A stretch of DNA of 64,000 nt, from assembly GCA_934667125.1 (NCBI GenBank), contig CAKULF010000008.1:1-64000 (forward strand). Reading direction: 5' to 3'. Below are positions 1 to 8,191 of the stretch, in pieces. Position 1 is the first letter of the stretch. Every line of letters begins with the position of its first letter. The stretch is from an uncultured Candidatus Melainabacteria bacterium (lineage in GTDB: Bacteria > Cyanobacteriota > Vampirovibrionia > Gastranaerophilales > Gastranaerophilaceae). The notes beneath the pieces were generated by a model. That model was not told the origin of the DNA. It saw only the letters and a list, made by a program, of their open reading frames with translations, and did not search any database. Both the position numbers and the translations under genes were made by a program.

Positions 1-2400
1 ATCGTCTCCAAGAGTTGTCAAAGAAGAATTAAATTCCTTAATTTCATCTTCTTTTAATTCTTTTGTTTCAATACCAACCGCCTTAACAAGAGCAGGAAGA
101 AGAGAGCAATATTCTTCTTGGGTTGCAGGAATTAACGGGAAAAATTGTCTAAGGCTATCGGGAATTTCAAAACATCCATTGCTGCATTCAACCAAATTTC
201 TGATTAATTCTTTTTTCTTTTCCAGCGGTATTTGATTAATGTCATTTATTTGACACATATCAAGCAATTTGCAAGCTATGGCAGTATCTGAAACGGTTAA
301 ATTTGCAGCATTTTTTTGACCAATTTTGCGTTGGAGTTTTTTAACATCTTTATATGAAACCTTGATTTCGCCTGTTAAAATTGCAATCGCTTGATTTTTT
401 GTTATGCCTTCGTTTTCATCAGCTTTTGCAAGAATTTTTTTAGCATTTTCAATTTTTGATAGCGTTGTTTCTGGGTCTGATGAGGCTACTCCTGATAGGA
501 TGTCGATTATATAGCAAGTGCGGTAGTCCTTATCTTGGATTAATTTTTTAGCAAGGGAAATTAATTGTTGAGCTACCTGTTCGTTGTCAGTTTGTGTTTT
601 TGACAATATTTTTTGTATATCATCGAGGCTATAGCTTTTATCTTTGATTAATTCATTAGCAAAAGCAAGCTGCTGTTGGGTTGTTTGGTTATTATTTGTT
701 TTTATTTTTGACAATATGCTTGCCGGATTATATAAAATATAACTATCATCTTCGATTATTTTTTTTGCAAAAGCAATTAATTGTTGCGTTGTTTGTTCGT
801 TGTTGGTTAGCGTTTCTGATAGTATTATTATTTTATCGTTGATATTATAATTCTTATTTGGAATTAATTCTTTAGCAAAAGCAAGCTGTTGTTGAGTTAC
901 TTGTTCATTTTCGGTGTTTATCGTAGCCAATATCATTGCCACATTAGAAGAACCACAATTCTTATCATGAGTTAATTCTTTTGCGAGGGCAAACAATTGT
1001 TGCGTTATTTGTTCGTTGTCGTTCTTTATTCGATACAATGTTTCCTTTGCGTTACGAGTATTATAGCCCTTATTCGGAATTAATTCTTTAGCAAAAGAAA
1101 ACAATTGTTGAGCTGCCTTCTTGTCATCGTTGGTTTGTGTTACGGATAGTATCACTATTATATCGTCGATACTGTAATTCTTGTTTTGAATTAATTCTTT
1201 AGCAAAAGCAAGCTGTTGTTGAGTTACTTGTTCGTTTTCGGTGTTTATCGCACGCAATATGTCTGTCATATCGGAAAAGCCACAATCCTTATCGTGGATT
1301 AATTCTTTTGCAAGGGCAAGCAATTGTTGCGTTATTTGTTCGTTGTCGTTCTTTATTCGATACAATGTTTCCTTTGCGCCATAAAGGCCATAATCCTTAT
1401 TTGGAACTAATTCTTTAGCAAAAGCAAGCTGTTGTCGAGTTACTTGTTCATTATTAGCTTTTATGCTGAGTAATATGTCTGATATATTATTGGCACTATA
1501 ATCCTCATCTTTAATTAATTCTTTTACAAAACTAATCAACTGGTCGGTTGTTTGTTCGTTGTCGGTTTTTGTGTCAAGCAATAATGATATATCAAGACCG
1601 CTATAGCTTTTATTTTGAGCTAATTCTTTTGCAAAAGCCAGTTGCTTTTCTTGTATTTGTTTATTAGATGAGTATAAGTTTTTTAATAAACGATAAAAAT
1701 ATAATTCAGAATCGGGAATTGAATTTTTTACTTCTTTAGCTAATTCAACAATAGAATCGTCATAAGTTTCATATTGTCTTGCTTGTGATAGTATTACTGA
1801 TTTTTCTTCATCTTCAAAAGAGCTATCATCTAAAAGTTTTTTTACAAGAGCAAGTTCTTTATCTAAATTTTCTGCTTTTGAGGGGTTTTTGCTTGAATCA
1901 ACATATAACAGAGCTGCAATGCTTAATAAATTATATCCTTGCTTTTCAAGTTGCTTTGCAAAATCAATCTTAGCTTCGGCGTTATCCTTATCAGTTTGAT
2001 ATAATGAAACAAGTCCCAAGGCTTCCATTGTTTGCACTCCATCTTCTTTTAGCTTTTTATAGGTATAAAATTGCTTGTTTCTTACATCTTTATCAACAGA
2101 AATAAGGTCTTCTATTAAAGAATCAATATCCGAATCAGAAAAATTAATACTTTGATAAAATTCCCTAATCTCTTTAAGGATAGCTTCTTGTTCTTCTTTT
2201 GATAATGTTTCAGCTTGGCTATTTTCAATTTTTCCTTTAAAACTCAAATTAACAAAAGCTCTGCCATAGGAATTTAGTGCTTCAGCGGAACTTGCCTCAG
2301 CAGTTTTTTCTTGCGGCTTATTTTCTTCTTTTTTAGCTTTTTTAGTTGTTTCAAAAGAATTTAGTTTAACTTTATTCACACTATTATTAAATTCAAGCAT
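1..2400 (-). CDS. FKG-tagged protein with 36-residue tandem repeats (3' part beyond window)
   Basis: The frame is open for all 800 codons from ATG at 2400 to the left edge, so the protein is longer than 800 residues and its C-terminus is missing. Residues 1-50 are low-complexity Lys/Glu/Ser and carry the tag NLSFKG at 51-56. From about residue 250 to 620 there are some ten units of 36 (sometimes 35-37) residues, with a consensus like LI.DK.Y...DI..IL....T.NEQ.TQQ.LAFAKE. Each looks like two amphipathic helices, so an alpha-solenoid binding scaffold is likely. No signal peptide or catalytic motif was seen. It lies 95 bp downstream of the WG-repeat gene and may be the last gene of that run. Function unknown; the repeat reading is direct, the solenoid fold is inferred. 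Confidence 0.85.
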   Translation of the reverse strand, partial: MLEFNNSVNKVKLNSFETTKKAKKEENKPQEKTAEASSAEALNSYGRAFVNLSFKGKIENSQAETLSKEEQEAILKEIREFYQSINFSDSDIDSLIEDLISVDKDVRNKQFYTYKKLKEDGVQTMEALGLVSLYQTDKDNAEAKIDFAKQLEKQGYNLLSIAALLYVDSSKNPSKAENLDKELALVKKLLDDSSFEDEEKSVILSQARQYETYDDSIVELAKEVKNSIPDSELYFYRLLKNLYSSNKQIQEKQLAFAKELAQNKSYSGLDISLLLDTKTDNEQTTDQLISFVKELIKDEDYSANNISDILLSIKANNEQVTRQQLAFAKELVPNKDYGLYGAKETLYRIKNDNEQITQQLLALAKELIHDKDCGFSDMTDILRAINTENEQVTQQQLAFAKELIQNKNYSIDDIIVILSVTQTNDDKKAAQQLFSFAKELIPNKGYNTRNAKETLYRIKNDNEQITQQLFALAKELTHDKNCGSSNVAMILATINTENEQVTQQQLAFAKELIPNKNYNINDKIIILSETLTNNEQTTQQLIAFAKKIIEDDSYILYNPASILSKIKTNNNQTTQQQLAFANELIKDKSYSLDDIQKILSKTQTDNEQVAQQLISLAKKLIQDKDYRTCYIIDILSGVASSDPETTLSKIENAKKILAKADENEGITKNQAIAILTGEIKVSYKDVKKLQRKIGQKNAANLTVSDTAIACKLLDMCQINDINQIPLEKKKELIRNLVECSNGCFEIPDSLRQFFPLIPATQEEYCSLLPALVKAVGIETKELKEDEIKEFNSSLTTLGDD
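865..1530 (-). repeat. 108-bp intragenic tandem repeats with a 327-bp higher-order duplication
   Basis: Units beginning with the antisense of 'KELI' recur at about 865, 973, 1081, 1189, 1297, 1408 and 1516, i.e. every 108 bp with one or two 3-bp expansions. A block of three consecutive units is duplicated: the segment from about 897 to 1090 recurs from about 1224 to 1417 (offset 327 bp) with far higher identity than neighbouring units have to each other. Lengths stay multiples of three, so the reading frame is kept. Confidence 0.8.
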
Positions 2401-2495
2401 TTTTTAACCTTAAACCATACCTTTATAGTTAGTCTTACGACAGTTTAAGAATGGTTCTTAAGGAAAAAACAGATAAAGTTTACAAAAATTAACAA

Positions 2496-3377
2496 CTATT
2501 TTTCATTAATTTTGTTTTTCAAAATAATCTTAACCTCTGAAAGCGGGCCGTTGTTTGGAGTTTTGAAATTATTTATATAGTTTTTTGTGTAAACAAACGG
2601 AAATTTAACTAGCCAAGAGCATTTAAGTAAGATGTTAACAGCGTCTGCGCCATTGTTTAAAACCAATTCGTCTATGGTTTGTTCATAGGAGGGCGAAATT
2701 GATGAAAATATTTTAATAAAATAATCGCTCGTGCTAACAACGCCCAAACCTGCGCTAGGGATAGGGTTTTGGATGATTTTTGAAACAGTTATATTATCAT
2801 CCGTTATATCAAAATTCATAACATCATTGTTTAAATCAAATTCGACTCTATCTTCTTGCACAATTTCATACCAAACCCCATCATACTTGATTTTTAGGGT
2901 ATTTGCTTTTGGCATATAAATGTCGTCTGCGATAGGCGCAAGCACAATATCGCCATCAAACGAGATTAGCCCGTATTTATAGTTTTTTTGAATTAAAAAC
3001 ATTTTTCCGTATAAAATTTGAATTAAAGAATACTCGTCATCCAAAAGCGCTGTGCCATCAGCATTATACAAACCAAAACGATTATTTTTTCCCAAAACTG
3101 CAAAACGACCTGCGTAGCGATGAGCCTGTGTATACTTGGGTTTAACAAGAATTGTGCCATCTTTTGACATTATTCCGTATTTATTTTTATATTGAAAAAG
3201 AAAAGATTTATCTTCAAGTTTGATTAATTTTGAATATTTGGCTTCAGTTATGATTTTATCATCTTCTTTTAAGCCGAATTTTTCATTTTCAACATAAACT
3301 TCAACATTAGCTAAAGCACTAAACGTTGAAAAAACAAACATTAAAGATATAAAAATAATTTTTATTTTATTTTTCAT
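2496..3377 (-). CDS. Secreted WG-repeat-like protein
   Basis: 293 residues. Residues 1-23 form a clear signal peptide (basic start, hydrophobic core, cleavage after ALA). Four imperfect repeats follow between about 28 and 155, each with a [KR]-[YF]-G-[LI]-x3-DG core followed by beta strands (NKYGIMSKDG, NRFGLYNADG, YKYGLISFDG), which is the pattern of WG/KWG repeats. The last 110 residues are non-repetitive. WG-repeat proteins are generally extracytoplasmic binding proteins, but no ligand can be named. The gene follows the response-regulator gene by 31 bp on the same strand and could be its co-transcribed output. Confidence 0.75.
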   Translation of the reverse strand: MKNKIKIIFISLMFVFSTFSALANVEVYVENEKFGLKEDDKIITEAKYSKLIKLEDKSFLFQYKNKYGIMSKDGTILVKPKYTQAHRYAGRFAVLGKNNRFGLYNADGTALLDDEYSLIQILYGKMFLIQKNYKYGLISFDGDIVLAPIADDIYMPKANTLKIKYDGVWYEIVQEDRVEFDLNNDVMNFDITDDNITVSKIIQNPIPSAGLGVVSTSDYFIKIFSSISPSYEQTIDELVLNNGADAVNILLKCSWLVKFPFVYTKNYINNFKTPNNGPLSEVKIILKNKINEK

Positions 3378-3408
3378 AATAGTAATAATAGCATAAATTT
3401 ATCTAAAA

Positions 3409-4683
3409 TCAGTTCAAAAATTTTTTAATCCAATTCAACATATCATTGACTTCATAAGGCTTTGGAAGATATAAATCCGCACCTGCTTTAAGAATTTCTT
3501 TTTTGTTTAAAAACGATGAAGTGAAGATTATTTTAATATTGTCTTTTGAAATTTTGCTTGCAAGCTCAAGCGAGTTTGATTTTTCCTTATTTCCCCAATC
3601 CAAAACAACAAGATTGGGCTGAAATGTGGCATATAGCTTATTAAAATCCTTTAAATCCAACGCAATAGTAGCTTCAATATCGTTCATTTCACAAATATTT
3701 TTTAATAAATACGATAAAGCGCTATCTTGTTCAAAAATCAAAACCTTGTTCTTTTTGTTTTTAATCGTTTCACCCTGAAGCCTTATCCTATCTATAACAT
3801 AGGTTGAATTAGATGAAGAATTGCAAAGCTTAATTAAATTATTCAAATTGTTGATAATATTTCTATAGTTATTTTCGTTTTGTTTTTTTTCTGCTGAAGC
3901 TATATATAAGCGCATTAGATAGTCTTTTTCTTCTTGAATATTATCGCCCGATTGAATAGAAATATTGTCTTGAAATTCGTCTGTTGAGTAGAATTTATTT
4001 AAAATATTATCAAAAGCAAAAACAAGAAAAGCGCTTATTTTTTCGGCCTGTAAGGGGTTTGTGATTAAAATAAATTCGTCATCTTTGATATGACCAATAA
4101 AATCGTTATTTGATAACATTGAATTTATCATTGCCCCAAGGGTTTGAAGCACTTTTTCATAAGCAATTTCGCCATAATGTATTCTATATTTATCAATTCC
4201 TTGAACTTTGATTAAAATATAGGCTTTTTCTTTTTCTTCAAGGCTTTTCGTTAGGGCTTTTGTTGTGATTTTTCTATCTAAAATGCCTGTCACGGGATTG
4301 ATTGAAGATTCAAAATATCTTCTTAAATGTGCGCTAAATCTTGTTTGAAATTCTGTTTTAGATATTTCTTCGCCTAAAAAATCGTCTGCGCCGTTTTGAA
4401 GAGTTGTGATTTTATCTTCTAAATCGCTTGATTTAGATATAGCAATGATTATGGGTCTTGAATTATATGTTAAAATTCTTATTTTTTTGATAAAATCGGC
4501 AAGATTTTCTTTAATTGTGTCTGAAATGATGATAAATTCTATTTCTTGCTTTTGCAAAATTCCAAGCGCACAAGATAAATCCTTAGTATAAATTGCTTCT
4601 TGATTTAAATTTTCAATCAGTTTTTTATACTTAATCAACTGTTCTTTTCTATTTGAAATTATTAAAACCCTTGCTCTATACAT
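3409..4683 (-). CDS. REC - degenerate GGDEF - REC response regulator
   Basis: 424 residues. An N-terminal receiver-like domain spans about 1-120 (candidate phospho-acceptor Asp55 in IIISD). The middle (about 129-260) resembles a GGDEF domain: it begins NPVTGILDR like the usual D.LTGL.NR, but the signature loop reads HIKDDEF at 198-204, so GG is replaced and diguanylate cyclase activity is unlikely. A second, better conserved receiver occupies about 312-424, with Asp362 (VVLDW), Ser389/390 and Lys408 in LPKPY. The start overlaps the end of the kinase gene upstream by 8 bp, so the two are probably translationally coupled and form one two-component pair. Confidence 0.8.
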   Translation of the reverse strand: MYRARVLIISNRKEQLIKYKKLIENLNQEAIYTKDLSCALGILQKQEIEFIIISDTIKENLADFIKKIRILTYNSRPIIIAISKSSDLEDKITTLQNGADDFLGEEISKTEFQTRFSAHLRRYFESSINPVTGILDRKITTKALTKSLEEKEKAYILIKVQGIDKYRIHYGEIAYEKVLQTLGAMINSMLSNNDFIGHIKDDEFILITNPLQAEKISAFLVFAFDNILNKFYSTDEFQDNISIQSGDNIQEEKDYLMRLYIASAEKKQNENNYRNIINNLNNLIKLCNSSSNSTYVIDRIRLQGETIKNKKNKVLIFEQDSALSYLLKNICEMNDIEATIALDLKDFNKLYATFQPNLVVLDWGNKEKSNSLELASKISKDNIKIIFTSSFLNKKEILKAGADLYLPKPYEVNDMLNWIKKFLN

Positions 4684-5395
4684 TATTCAGCCTTGTTTGT
4701 TTTTCTATTTCATAAATTGGTAAAAATATTTGAAATTCTGTAAAATTTTCTTCTTTTGAAGAAATTACTTCGATTTTTCCTTTTAATTTTTCAATTAAAT
4801 TTTTAACAATATATAGCCCAAGTCCGCTTCCTTGCGTCGTTGTGGTTAAAATTGAATCAACTCTATAGAATTTATCAAAAATTTTATCCAAATCATCTTT
4901 TGCTATAAAACTTCCAAAATTTTTAACCGAAATAACGTTAAAATCGTTTTTGTTAAATGTCTTAATTTCAACTGTGGTCGAATTTTGAGAATATTTTATA
5001 GCATTATCAAGAATATTTAGAATAATTTGTTGAACTTTATCAGCGTCCGAATATGAAAATAGCTCGTTTTTGGATTTTTCAAATTTAAAAGTAAAATTTT
5101 TATGCGAAATTGAAACAAGATTTATCGCATTATTTACAAGATTATTAACATTAATCTTCGTTAAAATGAGATTTGTTGAAGAAGAATTTAATTTTGCGAC
5201 ATTCAAAACGTTTTCAACAAGATTAATCAACCTTTGAGATTGATTTAGGATAATCTTAAGAAAATCTTTTTTCTTGTCGTCGTCAATTTTATCCCAAGCG
5301 TCAAGCATAGTTTGACTAAAGCCTTTAATACTTGTTAAAGGTGTTCTTATTTCGTGGGACAAAGTCGATATAAATTCTTCTTCAATATTTTTCAT
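4676..5395 (-). CDS. Soluble sensor histidine kinase (HisKA-HATPase, no sensor domain)
   Basis: 239 residues, starting directly in the dimerisation/phosphotransfer domain: FISTLSHEIRTPL puts the phospho-accepting His at 14. The ATPase part follows with an N box (NILDNAIKYS), a G1-like VKNFGSFI, an F box (DKIFDKFYR) and a G2 box (GSGLGLYIVKNL). All main boxes look usable. There is no membrane segment or PAS/HAMP/GAF domain, so it must sense through a partner protein or the cytoplasm. It starts 4 bp after ridA and overlaps the response regulator gene by 8 bp. Confidence 0.88.
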   Translation of the reverse strand: MKNIEEEFISTLSHEIRTPLTSIKGFSQTMLDAWDKIDDDKKKDFLKIILNQSQRLINLVENVLNVAKLNSSSTNLILTKINVNNLVNNAINLVSISHKNFTFKFEKSKNELFSYSDADKVQQIILNILDNAIKYSQNSTTVEIKTFNKNDFNVISVKNFGSFIAKDDLDKIFDKFYRVDSILTTTTQGSGLGLYIVKNLIEKLKGKIEVISSKEENFTEFQIFLPIYEIEKQTRLNNV

Positions 5396-5399
5396 ATTT

Positions 5400-5795
5400 T
5401 TAGCTCATAAGTTCAACACTTGAACTTTTTGTATATGCAATAACTTCTATTTCAACTTTAGCGCCTTTCGGTAAAACCGCTTGAACGCAAGAGCGAGCAG
5501 GGTTTGAGATGAAATATTTAGCATAAATTTCATTAAAAGTTGAAAAATTATTCATATCATCTAAAAAACATGTTGTTTTAATAACATCCTTAAAGCTTGC
5601 CCCTGCTTCTTTTAAAAGGGCTTCAATGTTTTTAATAACACGTTCTGTTTGTTCTTCAACCGTTCCTGCTATAAATTCATTTGTTTCAGGATTTATCGCA
5701 ATTTGACCTGAACAATATAAAATATTATTTTTTTCAATAGCTTGAGAATATGGTCCAACGGGCTCAGGTGCGTTTTTTGTATATATAACTTTCAT
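5400..5795 (-). CDS. ridA: RidA-family imine/enamine deaminase
   Basis: 131 residues, the usual family length. It shows the family pattern: GPYSQAI at 14-20, the substrate-binding Arg101 in NPARSCVQA and Glu116 in KVEIEVIAY. RidA hydrolyses reactive 2-aminoacrylate/2-aminocrotonate produced by PLP enzymes such as threonine and serine dehydratases, sparing other PLP enzymes. Its gene starts 16 bp after the stop of the threonine ammonia-lyase gene with an AGGAGA-type ribosome binding site, so enzyme and detoxifier are almost certainly co-expressed. Confidence 0.93.
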   Translation of the reverse strand: MKVIYTKNAPEPVGPYSQAIEKNNILYCSGQIAINPETNEFIAGTVEEQTERVIKNIEALLKEAGASFKDVIKTTCFLDDMNNFSTFNEIYAKYFISNPARSCVQAVLPKGAKVEIEVIAYTKSSSVELMS

Positions 5796-5811
5796 CTTAA
5801 AATCTCCTAAA

Positions 5812-7023
5812 TTATTGTACTGTTGATAAAATTATGTAGCCTTTGTCGATTAGGGCTTGTTTTATTTGATTAAAATGTTCAAAATCTCTTGTTTCCATTG
5901 AAATTTTTAAGTAGCAATCGTTGATGTCTGTGCCTTCTCCGCCTTGATTGTGGCGAACTCTTATAACGTTTGCGCCATATTGAGCAATAATTGCGCTAAC
6001 TTCCTTTAATTGCCCCGGTTTATCAAGTAATTCGATTGTTAGGTTTGAAAGTCTGCCATTTTTCAACAAGGCTCTATTTATAACACGGGAAAGAATATTG
6101 ACATCAATGTTTCCGCCTGAAACAATAGCAACAACATTTTTGCCTTTTAGAGGAATTTTATCATATAAAATGGCTGCAACAGGCAATGCTCCTGCGCCTT
6201 CTGCTATCATTTTTTCTTTTTCAATTAAAGTTAAAACGGCGCTTGCAATTTCATCTTCTGAAACAGTTATAATATCATCCACATATTCTTTGCATATTTC
6301 ATAAGTCAATTCCCCAGGGAGTTTTACCGCTGTACCGTCTGCAAAAGTATTAACTTTATCAAGTTGTAATCTTTTTTCTTGTTTAAAAGATTCATACATA
6401 GAGCCTGCATTAGACGCTTGAACCCCATAAACCTTGCAAGTTGGCTTAATTTGCTTAATTGTAGCTGCAACTCCCGATATCAAGCCGCCACCGCCAATTG
6501 GAACAACAACAGCGTCTATATCATTTAATTGGTCTAAAATCTCAAGAGCAATCGTGCCTTGACCTGCTATAACGTCGATATCGTCAAAAGGATGAATAAA
6601 AATTCCGCCTGTTTCTTTTTGGAATTTAACAGCTGCTTGATAAGCGTCGTCATACACGCCGTCAATCAATTTAATATCAGCCCCATAGCTTCTTGTTGCT
6701 TCAACTTTTGATAATGGAGCAGTTGAGGGGATAAATATTGTTGCTTTGATGTTATTAACTTTGCTTGCAAGAGCAACGCCTTGAGCGTGATTTCCGGCAG
6801 AACATGCTATAACGCCTTTTGCTTTATCTTCGGGGGATAATTTTGAAATTTTATAATATGCGCCACGAAGCTTGAATGAACCCGTTTGTTGCAGGTTTTC
6901 AGTTTTTAAATATACGTTATTTTCTTTGCTTAAATAGTTTGATTTAACAAGATTTGTCAGTCTTGCGACGTTTGAGAGTGTCTTTTTTGCTTCAAAAACT
7001 TTTTCTAATGCTAATTTCGTCAA
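5812..7023 (-). CDS. ilvA: Threonine ammonia-lyase with ACT domain
   Basis: PLP enzyme converting threonine to 2-oxobutanoate and ammonia. I place the start at TTG 7023 (MTKLALEKVF, 403 residues) because AGAGG lies 7 nt upstream; an in-frame TTG at 7056 would add 11 residues without a good ribosome binding site. Lys51 in TGSFKLRGA is the PLP lysine, SAGNHAQG at about 75-82 binds the substrate, and a tetraglycine phosphate loop (GGGGLISG) follows. The last ~80 residues form one ACT domain, the layout of the ~400-residue catabolic/TdcB-like class. The downstream partner is ridA. Confidence 0.92.
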   Translation of the reverse strand: MTKLALEKVFEAKKTLSNVARLTNLVKSNYLSKENNVYLKTENLQQTGSFKLRGAYYKISKLSPEDKAKGVIACSAGNHAQGVALASKVNNIKATIFIPSTAPLSKVEATRSYGADIKLIDGVYDDAYQAAVKFQKETGGIFIHPFDDIDVIAGQGTIALEILDQLNDIDAVVVPIGGGGLISGVAATIKQIKPTCKVYGVQASNAGSMYESFKQEKRLQLDKVNTFADGTAVKLPGELTYEICKEYVDDIITVSEDEIASAVLTLIEKEKMIAEGAGALPVAAILYDKIPLKGKNVVAIVSGGNIDVNILSRVINRALLKNGRLSNLTIELLDKPGQLKEVSAIIAQYGANVIRVRHNQGGEGTDINDCYLKISMETRDFEHFNQIKQALIDKGYIILSTVQ

Positions 7024-7097
7024 TTTTAAACCTCTAATAATAAATGATATCTTCAATTGGAACTATTATAATCCAATTTGTTTTTCCTTACAAATCC

Positions 7098-7292
7098 TTA
7101 CAATTTGTTAATATTGGTCAAAAAATCTTTATCAATTAAGTGAAATTTTTTCATAAGTTCAACAATTTTATCGTCTGAAGTTTTTAAGTTATTTTTGTTC
7201 GTCAATTTAGAAAGCACAAATATGATTTTTAGCTTGTCAACGCAATAATATTGCTCATTGTGTAATATTTCAATAATATCGTTATCGGACAT
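7098..7292 (-). CDS. Small hypothetical protein
   Basis: 64 residues from ATG 7292 (MSDNDIIEIL), chosen because a G-rich GGGGG element lies just upstream; an in-frame TTG at 7352 would add 20 residues with no ribosome binding site. The protein is acidic/lysine-rich and predicted helical, with no membrane segment or recognised motif. It is the first gene of the minus-strand run leading into threonine ammonia-lyase. Function unknown. Confidence 0.55.
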   Translation of the reverse strand: MSDNDIIEILHNEQYYCVDKLKIIFVLSKLTNKNNLKTSDDKIVELMKKFHLIDKDFLTNINKL

Positions 7293-7630
7293 TTGACCCC
7301 CATAAAAATTGAAATTATTAAGTATTGTAACAAAATTAAATGTTGTTCGCAATTTTTATTTTAAATTTTACTTTATTATAATGTAGTCAATATCTACCAT
7401 ATTTATATAAGACTAAGATGTTTATATAATATGAATCTTAAAACAAAATTAAATGCAATTGTTAAGGTTTGATTTAGAAGTTTTTAAGATTAAGGGTAAA
7501 ACTAAATATTGAATGATGAACAACAAAATGATTTTTTAGACCATACAGTGCGTTTGGTCTAATTTTTTGCTAAGTAATTTGAATGATTAAAAATTTTTAA
7601 AAATATTATATTATTAAACTGTAATTAATT
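7293..7630. other. Divergent intergenic region (338 bp)
   Basis: Very AT-rich spacer between two divergently transcribed genes, presumably holding both promoters. No ORF or recognised RNA family was seen. The only clear structure is the T-flanked hairpin at 7536-7562, listed separately. Confidence 0.6.
7536..7562. terminator. T-flanked hairpin, terminator-like
   Basis: Perfect 8-bp stem TTAGACCA/TGGTCTAA around an 11-nt loop, with T-rich flanks on both sides, so it could stop transcripts in either direction. It lies about 70 bp upstream of the zinc-ribbon gene, where no upstream plus-strand gene needs terminating. It may end a short untranslated RNA or act as an attenuator. Confidence 0.45.
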
Positions 7631-8122
7631 ATGTTAAATTTTTTAATCCCTAAAAACAGACTAAGAGCTTTTGATGTATTTGAGGAAAGTATCGAAAATT
7701 TTAAGGTTTTCGGAATTTCTCAAATTAATCCGTATTGCCCTGAAAAATATGAAAATGAAATATTTGTGACGGTTGTAACTGTAGCAAACGATTCAAAAGA
7801 TTATGACGAAAAAGAAGGGCTTGTCTTAAGTTCATATTTTACGGTTAGAAAATGTCCAAGATGTAAAAAAGTTGAACTTATTCCTGTTGAAATGAAGATT
7901 AATCGCTCTTCTTCTTATTTAAGAAACGAAGAAAAAATAGCCTACGGAAATTATGATAATTCAAGATATAACTTCCCAACAAGAATAAGAGCCTATTGCA
8001 ACCATTGCAGCGGTTGTTTTGATATATTAATTAAAAACGAGGACACTTGGATTAAAGAAGCTAAAAAAATAAAAGAAAAAGACCTGATTGGCGCTTCTTG
8101 GCAAGAATATAGGCTTGATTAA
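7631..8122 (+). CDS. Hypothetical protein with a split zinc-ribbon
   Basis: 163 residues, cytoplasmic by appearance. Cys75-x2-Cys78 (CPRCKK) and Cys123-x2-Cys126-x2-Cys129 (CNHCSGC) are spaced like the two knuckles of a zinc ribbon with a 45-residue beta-rich insertion. The rest is mixed alpha/beta and ends in a Lys/Glu helix. I do not recognise a family. It is followed by the DnaJ-like gene after 69 bp on the same strand. Confidence 0.7.
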   Translation: MLNFLIPKNRLRAFDVFEESIENFKVFGISQINPYCPEKYENEIFVTVVTVANDSKDYDEKEGLVLSSYFTVRKCPRCKKVELIPVEMKINRSSSYLRNEEKIAYGNYDNSRYNFPTRIRAYCNHCSGCFDILIKNEDTWIKEAKKIKEKDLIGASWQEYRLD

Positions 8123-8191
8123 TTAATACAAAAAGATTAAAAAATAATTAAGAATAGTTAATTTTTTCAATTTTGATATTAATATAATAGT

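Noticed and set aside
865..1530. Regularly spaced repeats considered as a CRISPR array
   Set aside because: Period 108 bp, continuous open reading frame and conserved protein consensus; no constant repeat/unique spacer structure.
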